A stretch of 36,739 bases of DNA, taken from positions 1 through 36,739 of the IMG/VR virus record IMGVR_UViG_3300032046_002654; one strand, written 5' to 3'. Positions 28,979 to 35,763 of the stretch are shown here, piece after piece. The DNA comes from a virus. The notes below the pieces were generated by a model, which worked only from the letters and a program-made list of their open reading frames with translations, had not been told where the DNA came from and ran no database searches. The position numbers were made by a program, and so were the translations under genes. Every line of letters starts with the position of its first letter. The first letter of the stretch is position 1.

Positions 28979-29519
28979 TGTATTCGATATATTCGATGTG
29001 TTCAATAAAGCTGAGCCAAACTGTTATGTATTTTCCATGCTAAAGATTGTCCCACTCTCGTTAAAGGAAGCAAATCTGCTTGTGTCTAATTGGCACAGGC
29101 ATCATAAACCCGTTCGCGGTTGTAAGTTTTCTATTGGTGTAACTGATGAAAGTGGCATACATGGCGCGGCAATTTGTGGGCGTCCATCTGCACGAAATAT
29201 TGATTATCACACTACACTTGAAGTCACTCGCCTTGTAACCGATGGAACTAAAAACGCCTGCTCTATTTTATATGCGGCAACTGCTCGAATTGCGAGTGAG
29301 ATGGGTTACGAGAAAATCATTTCCTATATTCTCGTTAACGAAACTGGTCACTCTCTCAAAGTTTCAGGCTGGCAAGAACGCGATGAAATAACACCAGGTC
29401 GTCAATGGAAACATACCGATGGCAACCCTCGCCGAACAGACCAACCCACTTGTGATAAGCGGCAGTTTTTCAAAACTTTAGCACCACCTAATAAACATTT
29501 GCATCAGGGTAACGGGTAG
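28971..29519 (+). CDS. XF1762-like / GNAT-fold protein
   Basis: A 182-residue protein with GTG start overlapping the HTH gene stop; an internal ATG at 29038 (MLKIVPLSLKEANLL) is an alternative and matches the usual N-terminus of the family. The pattern HRHHKPVRGCKFSIGVTDESGIHGAAICGRPSAR, then LEVTRLVTDGTKNACSILYAATARIASEMGYEKIISYI and SGWQERDEITPGRQW is that of the XF1762 phage family, related to N-acetyltransferases. Some members are involved in DNA base modification, but the substrate here is unknown. It lies in the same operon as the HTH and metallopeptidase genes. Confidence 0.78.
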   Translation: MNDVFDIFDVFNKAEPNCYVFSMLKIVPLSLKEANLLVSNWHRHHKPVRGCKFSIGVTDESGIHGAAICGRPSARNIDYHTTLEVTRLVTDGTKNACSILYAATARIASEMGYEKIISYILVNETGHSLKVSGWQERDEITPGRQWKHTDGNPRRTDQPTCDKRQFFKTLAPPNKHLHQGNG

Positions 29520-29610
29520 ACCGTCACCCAAACGCAGATTTGCAAACCCCGCCTCTGTCCCCTTCGGGGATGCTTCGCGAAGCCAAACCGTTAACCTACT
29601 CGGATTAAAA
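29520..29610 (+). terminator. Two stable hairpins between genes
   Basis: TCCCC-TTC-GGGGA (29558-29570) and GCTTCGCGAAGC (29572-29583) follow the XF1762-like gene. No T-run follows. Phrases AAACCCCGCC and AGCCAA-CCGTTAACC recur in the next gap (29832-29875), so the two intergenic pieces share a short duplicated sequence. Confidence 0.4.
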
Positions 29611-29868
29611 ATGAATAATATATTTGTCGAAGATGTTGAAATGCGAAGGATACGATTTGTGCCAATAATCCGTGCCCGCAAAATGAAAGTAACCTACAAA
29701 GAATTTTATATTGAGTTTGATAGTTTACCAATTGAATTACAGGCGCAAATAAAGCAAATTGCTTTTGAACGTGTGTCTGCTCAACTTAAACGTGAAGCAC
29801 AACAGCACGAGCAGGCTAATACTCACTCCAGCGGACTCTTAAACCCCGCCCCTGAGCCAACCCGTTAA
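29611..29868 (+). CDS. Small hypothetical protein
   Basis: An 85-residue protein. The centre, MKVTYKEFYIEFDSLPIELQAQIKQIAFERVSAQLKREAQQHEQ, begins with a strand and continues as a long charged helix. The ribosome site is weak. No family recognised. The last 15 residues are encoded in the repeat-containing gap sequence and look unstructured. Confidence 0.5.
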   Translation: MNNIFVEDVEMRRIRFVPIIRARKMKVTYKEFYIEFDSLPIELQAQIKQIAFERVSAQLKREAQQHEQANTHSSGLLNPAPEPTR

Positions 29869-29875
29869 CCAAACC

Positions 29876-30190
29876 ATGATCCTTCGCTCCATACCTCCCA
29901 CTAATCGCCGACCAATCCGCGTTAGTTCCATGCGTGCCGCTACAAAAGCAGGTCTCATTTTTTTTGGCGCACACACCGGCAGCCAGCAACAATCTGTTCC
30001 GGTTATCGAAAATACATTCCATCCGAAAGTTATTTCTGCCAATCCTGATATTTGGAACCAACGGGGGGCATACTATAAATCCAGACAGATACTTATTGAC
30101 CAACTAAAAGAACTGATTGCAATAGCAATAGAACCAGAGGAAATAGTATTCTGGCAACAACAGCTTGACAAACTGAAAGGAGCACTATGA
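29876..30190 (+). CDS. Small hypothetical protein
   Basis: A 104-residue protein overlapping the metallopeptidase start by ATGA. The first 20 residues are basic (MILRSIPPTNRRPIRVSSMR). Then NPDIWNQRGAYYKSRQILIDQLKELIAIAIEPEEIVFWQQQLDKLKGAL is helical. The end might be a small adaptor or coiled coil. No motif recognised and no strong ribosome site; kept because the coding pattern is continuous with the next gene. Confidence 0.5.
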   Translation: MILRSIPPTNRRPIRVSSMRAATKAGLIFFGAHTGSQQQSVPVIENTFHPKVISANPDIWNQRGAYYKSRQILIDQLKELIAIAIEPEEIVFWQQQLDKLKGAL

Positions 30191-30543
30191 TGAAAAACAA
30201 AACGGAAATAATTGCCCTGATGAAATCAGTCCAGACTAAATATTTCCCTGAACTGACAGATGTCATATATGATGTGGAACCCGACCATTCATTTGATGGT
30301 GTAATGGGACGTGCCATCTTTGGTAAAATCCAGGAAATTGTCTTACATTACAGTGATGAACGTATCTTGGAACCAAAATATCGTATGGGATTAGTGCCGG
30401 TTATCGCCCATGAGCTAGCCCATTATCTGAATCCAGTAGATCCCGAATGTGTCATGCGGGAACGTCTGCCTCCAGAAATGATGGCCTTATGGGAAGAATT
30501 ACTTAATTCAGGCTATGCACGGTGTTCAATGACGAAAGGATAA
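30187..30543 (+). CDS. Minimal zinc metallopeptidase-like protein (HExxH)
   Basis: A 118-residue protein. The zinc motif HELAH sits in VPVIAHELAHYLNPVDPECVMRERLP. HExxH followed after a few residues by NP..PE is found in phage-encoded minimal metallopeptidase-like proteins; the third ligand would come from the Glu or Asp after it. The N-terminal part (ALMKSVQTKYFPELTDVIYDVEP, then GRAIFGKIQEIVLHYSDERIL) supplies the preceding strands. Substrate unknown. It overlaps the upstream gene and may target a host protein early in infection (inference). Confidence 0.7.
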   Translation: MMKNKTEIIALMKSVQTKYFPELTDVIYDVEPDHSFDGVMGRAIFGKIQEIVLHYSDERILEPKYRMGLVPVIAHELAHYLNPVDPECVMRERLPPEMMALWEELLNSGYARCSMTKG

Positions 30544-30550
30544 AAATAAA

Positions 30551-30754
30551 ATGAAAAATGCAACCCGCCACGACTTTGATGCTTTATATGTTCTATCAGA
30601 GATTGAAAAAAGTACGGATGGGGTTAATCAACAACTTAATTACTCTGAAATTTTATCCGCTTTGGAAGAAGCATGTCATACTATTGCTCAACAAATTGCG
30701 TGGAGACATAGCGTTGAGAAATGGATTGATTCTCTCCAAAATATAATAAACTGA
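30551..30754 (+). CDS. Small hypothetical protein
   Basis: A 67-residue acidic, helical protein (MKNATRHDFDALYVLSEIEK, later ALEEACHTIAQQIAWRHSVEKWIDSLQNII). GAAAGGA precedes it. Last rightward gene before the convergent gap. No family recognised. Confidence 0.55.
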   Translation: MKNATRHDFDALYVLSEIEKSTDGVNQQLNYSEILSALEEACHTIAQQIAWRHSVEKWIDSLQNIIN

Positions 30755-30863
30755 TACACCCTCTCGCGCCCAAGTCGGAGGATGTATCATAAGGAGAAAC
30801 TTACTATCCCACACTAAAATCAATACTATCCTATTTGTGGGTGTTTGTCAAGGTATCTATAAT
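30752..30863. terminator. Convergent gap with two inverted repeats
   Basis: TGATACA (30752-30758) pairs with TGTATCA (30783-30789); CCCACA (30808-30813) pairs with TGTGGG (30835-30840). They lie between converging gene sets. The first pair has the outer halves of the dispersed palindrome set 24 bases apart. No long T-run is present. Confidence 0.4.
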
Positions 30864-31082
30864 TCACGCCGGAATTACTACATTTAGTGTTGTTTCCAAC
30901 CAACAATTAGGTTCTACTTTGACAGATTGGCGATTTTTGGTAATAACTACTTCCACAGTGTCCCCTTGAAGTAAATCGGTAATTTGAGTATGGTCAAATT
31001 TAAATTCACGTCGTGTCTGCCCCTGCCAAACTAATTCCTCGGCGGTCATCTTAGCTAATTGTCTAACAGAATCTCTCTCCAT
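30864..31082 (-). CDS. Small hypothetical protein
   Basis: A 72-residue protein, MERDSVRQLAKMTAEELVWQ onward. The N-terminal half is helical; the second half has beta strands (DTVEVVITKNRQSVKVEPNCWLETTLNVVI). The start is preceded by TAGAAATGGAG, the same phrase as before the 31296 gene, so the two starts share a duplicated leader. No motif recognised. Confidence 0.55.
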   Translation of the reverse strand: MERDSVRQLAKMTAEELVWQGQTRREFKFDHTQITDLLQGDTVEVVITKNRQSVKVEPNCWLETTLNVVIPA

Positions 31083-31113
31083 AGTTTACTCCATTTCTAA
31101 AATACATATATTA

Positions 31114-31296
31114 CTAGCCACATATTATAGTGATGTCGGTTTCCGAAGCCGCATAGCACACCAAATCAAGTTCATTTAGTTCAGTTCCTTCTTCGACAGC
31201 CTTTTTGATTGCCGCCTCAATACTATCAGCCACCACATGAACTTCACACCAGGGGCTTTTATTGTTCCGAACTCTCAGTGCAATTTTGTAAATCAT
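31114..31296 (-). CDS. Small hypothetical protein
   Basis: A 60-residue protein, MIYKIALRVRNNKSPWCEVHVVADSIEAAIKKAVEEGTELNELDL. The strand-helix pattern (ALRVRNN..WCEVHVVADSIEAAIKKAVEEG) is common among short phage proteins with a ferredoxin-like half. It shares the TAGAAATGGAG leader phrase with the next gene. Confidence 0.58.
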   Translation of the reverse strand: MIYKIALRVRNNKSPWCEVHVVADSIEAAIKKAVEEGTELNELDLVCYAASETDITIICG

Positions 31297-31311
31297 CTCA
31301 ATTCTCCATTT

Positions 31312-31659
31312 CTAAAACGAATGTACTGCATTGGCACTAATCAATTCTTGGATAGAATAATAAACGGGGATATTGTTTTGTATAGCAAACTTTACTTCTT
31401 TGTCCGCACCACTAGATTCACCGGGTAAACGTAAAAGACAATCACAATGCAAAATCCACTCCAAATCCATCCCTATCCAAAATTCATACGCATGTGGGAC
31501 TAAAAAATGCCAAAAATGAGTAAACAAGGGTGGAAACGGTAAATAGCCCAATTTTGCTAATTTATCAGCAGCAATAAATGATTTTCGTACATTTATAGCA
31601 ACATCTCCCTTAGTATATGCGCTTGCTATATAAACAACTGGACGCTTGTTATGCCACAT
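31312..31659 (-). CDS. Nucleoside 2-deoxyribosyltransferase-like (DUF4406-like) protein
   Basis: A 115-residue protein reading VVYIASAYTKGDVAINVRKSFIAADKLAKLGYLPFPPLFTHFWHF, then CDCLLRLPGESSGADKEVKFAIQNNIPVYY. YIAxxYTKGD..NVR..I.A.D.L...G..PF.P...HFWH and the LPGESxGADKE motif, with its Glu in the place of the deoxyribosyltransferase nucleophile, define this group. It may act on nucleotides or bases. AAGGAGA precedes the ATG, and a near-copy of the dispersed palindrome lies 25 bases upstream. Confidence 0.8.
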   Translation of the reverse strand: MWHNKRPVVYIASAYTKGDVAINVRKSFIAADKLAKLGYLPFPPLFTHFWHFLVPHAYEFWIGMDLEWILHCDCLLRLPGESSGADKEVKFAIQNNIPVYYSIQELISANAVHSF

Positions 31660-31683
31660 TTTATTATCTCCTTATCTTCATTT

Positions 31684-31696
31684 TGACGCAGTATCA
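31684..31696. repeat. 13-bp palindrome copy 9, one mismatch
   Basis: TGACGCAGTATCA, one base off the consensus, 25 bases upstream of the deoxyribosyltransferase-like gene start and just before its ribosome site. Confidence 0.7.
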
Positions 31697-31729
31697 AATT
31701 TTTATGTTGCTCCTTCAAGTTCTTCATTA

Positions 31730-32002
31730 TTATAGTTCAAGTCGGCGTTGTAGTGCCTGCAAATGGTAGTTAATACCATAAAGTCGCTCAATTTTTATTC
31801 CTAATTCATTCGACAATGGACATTCAACAATAATTGGAATAGCGTGGGGGTCATCATCAGCCATTTGAGGAGAATCTAGAATCAACACACCATGCACTTG
31901 CTCTTCAAACTCATAAACACGCTTTTCTATTTCATCAATGACCACTTGCATTTCATACAATCGTGCATTCACTTGTGATACTTTTGTTTCTTTTGTATTC
32001 AT
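31730..32002 (-). CDS. Hypothetical coiled-coil protein
   Basis: A 90-residue protein. Residues 1-35 predict a coiled coil (VNARLYEMQVVIDEIEKRVYEFEEQV), then HGVLILDSPQMADDDPHAIPIIVECPLS and a final helix IKIERLYGINYHLQALQRRLEL. ATAGGAG precedes the start. A perfect TGATACTGTATCA copy lies 27 bases upstream. Function unknown. Confidence 0.58.
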   Translation of the reverse strand: MNTKETKVSQVNARLYEMQVVIDEIEKRVYEFEEQVHGVLILDSPQMADDDPHAIPIIVECPLSNELGIKIERLYGINYHLQALQRRLEL

Positions 32003-32028
32003 TTTTACTCCTATAGATAGATTTATTT

Positions 32029-32041
32029 TGATACTGTATCA
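32029..32041. repeat. 13-bp palindrome copy 10
   Basis: TGATACTGTATCA, with TTTT and AAA flanks extending the symmetry, 27 bases upstream of the coiled-coil gene start and 15 bases from the TnpB remnant end. Confidence 0.85.
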
Positions 32042-32056
32042 AACTGAGCGACGTGA

Positions 32057-32140
32057 CTACTCCCCACGCATGAATGCGGGGGCTTCTAGGGCTACGCCCA
32101 GGCTATCTAGTCCGAGAGCTTCTATATAAACTCTTTTCAT
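32057..32140 (-). pseudogene. TnpB C-terminal / IS200-IS605 right-end remnant
   Basis: Read leftward, 27 codons end in EAPAFMRGE followed by a stop, where the DNA forms the hairpin CCCCCGCATTCATGCGTGGGG. This ending, with the stop just after the hairpin and then GTCAC, is the typical TnpB C-terminus plus right end, which also forms the 3' part of the TnpB guide RNA. In-frame stops lie two codons before the ATG and no other transposase or guide RNA part is present. So only the tail of an element remains. The rest of the gap to 32726 holds no gene. Confidence 0.6.
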
Positions 32141-32189
32141 TTCTTAACCTTTACGGGATACTGTGCGGAAGCCCAACGGTTTAGTGTAG

Positions 32190-32225
32190 GATGCTGAGGA
32201 TGCTGAGGATGCTGAGGATGCTGAT
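32190..32225 (+). repeat. GATGCTGAG tandem repeat
   Basis: Three perfect 9-base units and one with a last-base change. They lie in a gene-free gap that begins at the TnpB remnant and ends at the promoter at 32654. This repeat could be slippage-made. Confidence 0.8.
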
Positions 32226-32402
32226 GAATAACAACATCATTTTCATCGTAACAATCATTGGTGGGCAACCTGTTGTCTTCGGGAAAGAGTCTTACTGTAG
32301 TTACGAGTTTCATACTTTACCTGTCTTCAAGGGATACTCACCCTCATTGTTTCTCCTAGCGGTTCAACCAACGTTCACAATATACACCTACTCTGTATAA
32401 AT

Positions 32403-32426
32403 GTCAAGGCATTTGATACCCTTGAC
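32403..32426. terminator. Short inverted repeat in the 32.1-32.7 kb gap
   Basis: GTCAAGG (32403-32409) and CCTTGAC (32420-32426) with a 10-base loop. The downstream bases have only modest T content, so this is a weak terminator candidate. Confidence 0.35.
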
Positions 32427-32490
32427 TCTTTCACAATTCCCGTTTATGATAACGCCATTCAGTACTGTTATTGGGGGCCAAGATTGTTTT

Positions 32491-32515
32491 ACTCTTAGTT
32501 AGAAAGAGTTTTGTT
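32491..32515 (+). terminator. Hairpin with T-rich tail
   Basis: ACTCTT (32491-32496) and AAGAGT (32504-32509) followed by TTTGTT. It is a modest terminator that would stop rightward transcription ahead of the terminase promoter. Confidence 0.4.
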
Positions 32516-32605
32516 GTCGCGCATAAAACCCATCCCCACAGATGTTATTGTGCTAACGCGCGCGATAAGTGCTTAAACTCTTAAAGGGGGATTATTAATT
32601 ACTAA

Positions 32606-32655
32606 AAGATTAAAGATTCTATATCTATTCTAATAGTTGTCTTTTCTTTAATCTT
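32606..32655. promoter_or_regulatory. 11-bp inverted repeat flanking the terminase promoter
   Basis: AAGATTAAAGA (32606-32616) and TCTTTAATCTT (32645-32655) match perfectly, 28 bases apart. The right arm overlaps the first two bases of the -35 box at 32654, so a bound protein could control it. Confidence 0.6.
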
Positions 32656-32681
32656 GACAGATATACGATTAGTGATAAGAT
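32654..32681 (+). promoter_or_regulatory. Promoter for the terminase operon
   Basis: TTGACA (32654-32659), 16 bases, TAAGAT (32676-32681), preceded by TG one base before the -10 (extended form). It drives the rightward packaging operon beginning at 32727. Confidence 0.7.
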
Positions 32682-32726
32682 AGTAATCAATGATGAAAAC
32701 ATTTGATTAACTATAGGAGAATTATT

Positions 32727-33104
32727 ATGTCACCTGCTGGATTTCCCTTACCTAAATTACTTGATGGAGAAGAAATTTGGAAACTTTGGCATGGGGTTGG
32801 ATACGAAACCGATGTGAGTCTGGCACAGATTTACAATAAATTCAAAGTAGAAGGTCGTGTAAACCCTAAAACTGGCGTGCCTGTTACTCGTGCCGGTATG
32901 TGTTTTTCCGCGTGGCGTTGGGCATTTGATAATTTAGAGATTGCAATAGAACAATGGATTGCCGCCTGGGAAAGTCATGGAGAAGTTTACACCCGCGAAG
33001 ACGCTTTAAGAATTTTTGTAAAACGGGCTAAGTCTGCCTACAGAACCACTAAACACAATTTCAGCAAGTTTATTGAAAAGTATAATCTCCAAGAGTACGT
33101 CTAA
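32727..33104 (+). CDS. Hypothetical packaging-operon protein
   Basis: A 125-residue protein; the ATG at 32727 follows AGGAG. It begins MSPAGFPLPKLLDGEEIWKL and continues in a largely helical fold (AGMCFSAWRWAFDNLEIAIEQWIAAWESHGEVYTREDALRIFVKRAKSAY). Tryptophan and Tyr are frequent. The end, RTTKHNFSKFIEKYNLQEYV, is a basic helix. First gene behind the terminase-region promoter. It may be a small DNA-binding or regulatory protein but I do not recognise it. Confidence 0.6.
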   Translation: MSPAGFPLPKLLDGEEIWKLWHGVGYETDVSLAQIYNKFKVEGRVNPKTGVPVTRAGMCFSAWRWAFDNLEIAIEQWIAAWESHGEVYTREDALRIFVKRAKSAYRTTKHNFSKFIEKYNLQEYV

Positions 33105-33105
33105 T

Positions 33106-33318
33106 ATGGATTACAACTATCGTAATTCTGTTATATTGGCGGATAGAAATTTTGTTTCTATTCTTGAGTATATAAATTCTCTTATTTCTAACTCCCATAA
33201 TGATTACACAGAGTTATTTGGAATTAGAAACGCTTTAGTTTCAATTCATAAGAAGTTTATAAACAGGATAGTAGCTCCATTATCAAGGTTTGAAGATGAC
33301 ACCGTATCAAATAAATGA
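33106..33318 (+). CDS. Small hypothetical protein
   Basis: A 70-residue protein, MDYNYRNSVILADRNFVSIL onward, starting one base after the previous stop. It is helical, and ends APLSRFEDDTVSNK, where the last codons form a palindrome copy that also contains the start of the next gene. No motif recognised. Confidence 0.5.
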   Translation: MDYNYRNSVILADRNFVSILEYINSLISNSHNDYTELFGIRNALVSIHKKFINRIVAPLSRFEDDTVSNK

Positions 33319-33646
33319 CTGCTTCCGAGAAATTTATAATATGTTTCATGGACGATGTATCCGTTGTAACAGTAAAGCGGTTGCTATCCATGAAATCATC
33401 CCCCGTTCACATGGGAAAGAATCTATGAACATAGAAAATTATGCTCCTGTTTGTGCTGATTGTCATTCTTGGGCGCATGATATAGGCACTAAGAATTCAA
33501 TCCCTATTCTACAACAATATCGAAAAGATGTTTTGGCTAGTTATAGTTTGGATAAAAATTGGGTTCATTGTGAATGTAAGGGTCAAGATGATATTCCTCA
33601 AAGCGGATGGGGCATCTGTGGAAAATGCAGAAAGCCCAGTCCATGA
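33296..33646 (+). CDS. HNH endonuclease next to terminase
   Basis: A 116-residue protein beginning MTPYQINDCFREIYNMFHGRC, with AAGG before the ATG at 33296; an upstream TTG (33290) is less likely. The HNH core is CIRCNSKAVAIHEIIPRSHG, then NYAPVCADCHSWAH. The C-terminus adds CECKGQ and CGKCRKP, a second zinc knuckle pair. HNH proteins just before terminase genes are known to work with TerL in cutting and packaging (HK97 gp74 type), so a packaging role is more likely here than homing. Its first codons contain a near-palindrome copy. Confidence 0.82.
   Translation: MTPYQINDCFREIYNMFHGRCIRCNSKAVAIHEIIPRSHGKESMNIENYAPVCADCHSWAHDIGTKNSIPILQQYRKDVLASYSLDKNWVHCECKGQDDIPQSGWGICGKCRKPSP
33297..33309. 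repeat. 13-bp palindrome copy 11, one mismatch at the centre
   Basis: TGACACCGTATCA, one base (central C) off the consensus. It covers the ATG of the HNH gene and the last codons of the previous gene. Confidence 0.7.
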
Positions 33647-34188
33647 TAAATAAAAATCTAATTCCTGATTTGAGTTATAGTACATCTTATAAGGACGAAG
33701 CATTTTATCTTTGGTATCGTTCCAGTCGTCCGTCAATAACTGAACTACAAAGAACACTCCCATTAGACGAAAGGGGCAGAAAACCACATGTAAGTATCCT
33801 TACAAACTGGAAAAATGTATCTAATTGGGATGCTTGGGCAGATGGATTAGATGCTAAAGTATCCGACCAACTAGATATGACCGTTGTTGAAGAACGTATC
33901 CAGATGTATAAAAAACATGCCGAAATGGGTCAACAGATGTCTGATAAAGGCATGGAATACTTGAATACAAAGGGGATAGAATCGGATAGTTCTGCTATTC
34001 GTGCCATTGTAGAAGGAATTGGACTTGAAGGGAAAAATCGAGGAATGGCAGAGGCTTTGACTAAAGTGTTTGCTTTTAGTGAGTCTGCTCTTGATGCTGA
34101 AATAAAGAAACTGCTGACCAGTAAAAATGGAGAAGATGGGATTATTGATTTGGAGCCCTCTGATATAGTAGAAGAACCAAATGGGTAA
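33643..34188 (+). CDS. Putative terminase small subunit
   Basis: A 181-residue protein; the ATG at 33643 overlaps the HNH stop (ATGA). The sequence begins with an aromatic SYKDEAFYLWYRSSRPSITELQRTL, resembling the HTH-like DNA-binding N-terminus of small terminases (YxLYxxGxSIxxIA-like), then a long helical middle (MYKKHAEMGQQMSDKGMEYLNTKG) for ring assembly, and an acidic C-terminus (NGEDGIIDLEPSDIVEE) that may contact the large subunit. Position directly before TerL supports the call. The homology is by pattern, not by a clear motif. Confidence 0.7.
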   Translation: MINKNLIPDLSYSTSYKDEAFYLWYRSSRPSITELQRTLPLDERGRKPHVSILTNWKNVSNWDAWADGLDAKVSDQLDMTVVEERIQMYKKHAEMGQQMSDKGMEYLNTKGIESDSSAIRAIVEGIGLEGKNRGMAEALTKVFAFSESALDAEIKKLLTSKNGEDGIIDLEPSDIVEEPNG

Positions 34189-35671
34189 GAAATTATCTCT
34201 AGGAGAAAAGCGCAAATTATATTTGCTTTTGATAGAAACACAATCACGGGGAGGAGAATTACCACAACTTGATAATTATTCCCCCGTGAGTTCTGATTGG
34301 GGGATAGATGAAAATGGATATTTCATTCGCAATGATGGAAAACATTATGAACCGAGTGAGCAGCAGGGGAGTTTTATATCTTCTGATGCAAAATACGTGG
34401 CGTATTTTGGAAGTAGAGGAAGCGGAAAAACAGCCGCGGGTATACAAAAGGCACTTAGAAAAATAAAGGATGGAAAAAGCGGGGCTATTATGAATGCTGA
34501 CCTAGAAAACTTAAAAGTTTCTACATGGCCTGAATTGCGCCGTTGGATACCCTGGAATATGGTTGTTCCTCGTCAAAGATACCGACAGTCTGTAGCTTGG
34601 GATGCTACTAGGCCATTTAATATAGTGTTTGTAAATAATGCGTTTATGTACATTAAAGGACTAAAAAACCCAGGTAGCAGTCGTGGAATAAATGCAAACT
34701 GGTTTTGGTATGATGAAGCAGGAAGAGATGAAACAGGAATGGGATGGAAACTTACACTACCCGGAATTAGAATTGGGAAAAATTCGCAGTCTTGGGCCAC
34801 ATATTCACCAACAAACATGGCACATTGGTCTTATGAGTTTTTCATAAAACAAATAATTCCAGATGATTTAGTACAGTATATTAAAACGCTTCCAGAAGGG
34901 TATAAACTTATTGAAGTATTTCATGGGACTAAAGAAGATAATAAAGCACACTTAACAGATGGCTTTTATGAGTTTTTAGGTGCAGCATATCCTGGTGGTT
35001 GGTTAAGAACGCGAGAGGTTGATGGTGAGTATGCTAACGAGGGTGGAGCATTAGGGACTCGTGAGTGGTTCAAGGATAAATTTCTTGATGTTGTACCTGA
35101 TTGGGTACATAAGAAAGTTCGTTTTTGGGATTTGGCAGCGAGTGAAAAGAAAATTGGTACTGACCCCGATGAAAGTGTTGGAACTCTGTTTTCTTGTGAT
35201 CAACCAGCAGAAATGTTTTGTATTGAAAACCAAATTGGAGGTTGGTGGGAATGGGACAAAATAAAACTCAATATTCGTGCAGTTGCTCGGAAAGACGGAA
35301 CAGAAATTCCAATTTACATTGAACAAGAACCTGCATCAGGCGGTAAAAACCAGGTCGCCGAAATTGCCAACTTCTTGAAAGAAGAAGGATTTACTGTTAG
35401 ACCACATAATCCAAGAGACGATGGGGATAGAGTAATGGCGGCAAATACTTGGTATAGTGAGGCTGCACAAGGTAAGTATTGGATTGTAAAGGGGATGTGG
35501 AATGAAAAATTCTTTATGCAGTTAGATACATTCCCTGATGCACCACACGATGACCGAATCACTAGCGTATCGGGTGCACGTCATTCTATTGCTCCTATCA
35601 GGAAGTGGAGAAGACAAGAATTTATGGCGATTGGATTACATAAATCAGAGGAGAAAAAAGAAGGCATTTGA
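34181..35671 (+). CDS. terL: Terminase large subunit
   Basis: A 496-residue packaging motor. Walker A is FGSRGSGKTAAG (residues about 70-80), Walker B is NWFWYDEAGRDE. The nuclease part begins VRFWDLAASEK, contains YIEQEPASGGKNQVAEI and KEEGFTVRPHNPRDDGDRVMAAN, and ends with DDRITSVSGARHSIA, the final Asp motif and a C-terminal tail. These are the ATPase and RNase-H-like nuclease of TerL. The N-terminal 60 residues are not conserved. It overlaps the small-subunit gene by eight bases. A stop is followed by a gap of 92 bases with its own promoter before portal. Confidence 0.95.
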   Translation: MGKKLSLGEKRKLYLLLIETQSRGGELPQLDNYSPVSSDWGIDENGYFIRNDGKHYEPSEQQGSFISSDAKYVAYFGSRGSGKTAAGIQKALRKIKDGKSGAIMNADLENLKVSTWPELRRWIPWNMVVPRQRYRQSVAWDATRPFNIVFVNNAFMYIKGLKNPGSSRGINANWFWYDEAGRDETGMGWKLTLPGIRIGKNSQSWATYSPTNMAHWSYEFFIKQIIPDDLVQYIKTLPEGYKLIEVFHGTKEDNKAHLTDGFYEFLGAAYPGGWLRTREVDGEYANEGGALGTREWFKDKFLDVVPDWVHKKVRFWDLAASEKKIGTDPDESVGTLFSCDQPAEMFCIENQIGGWWEWDKIKLNIRAVARKDGTEIPIYIEQEPASGGKNQVAEIANFLKEEGFTVRPHNPRDDGDRVMAANTWYSEAAQGKYWIVKGMWNEKFFMQLDTFPDAPHDDRITSVSGARHSIAPIRKWRRQEFMAIGLHKSEEKKEGI

Positions 35672-35687
35672 ACAATGATTTTCAAGG

Positions 35688-35716
35688 TTGATAAATAGGA
35701 CAATAAGATGTAAAAT
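35688..35716 (+). promoter_or_regulatory. Possible promoter before portal
   Basis: TTGATA (35688-35693), 17 bases, TAAAAT (35711-35716), in the 92-base gap between terL and portal. It could start a separate structural transcript. Confidence 0.45.
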
Positions 35717-35763
35717 CAAGTGTGTATATCAATTTAATCAAATCGGGGCTGTAAGGAAAACAA

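Noticed and set aside
30752-30789. TGATACA...TGTATCA as another copy of the dispersed palindrome
   Set aside because: The halves are 24 bases apart; it is more likely a hairpin of the convergent gap.
32191-32400. A 69-codon frame beginning with the repeated ML-R units
   Set aside because: It begins in the 9-base tandem repeat, has no ribosome site and no protein-like features.
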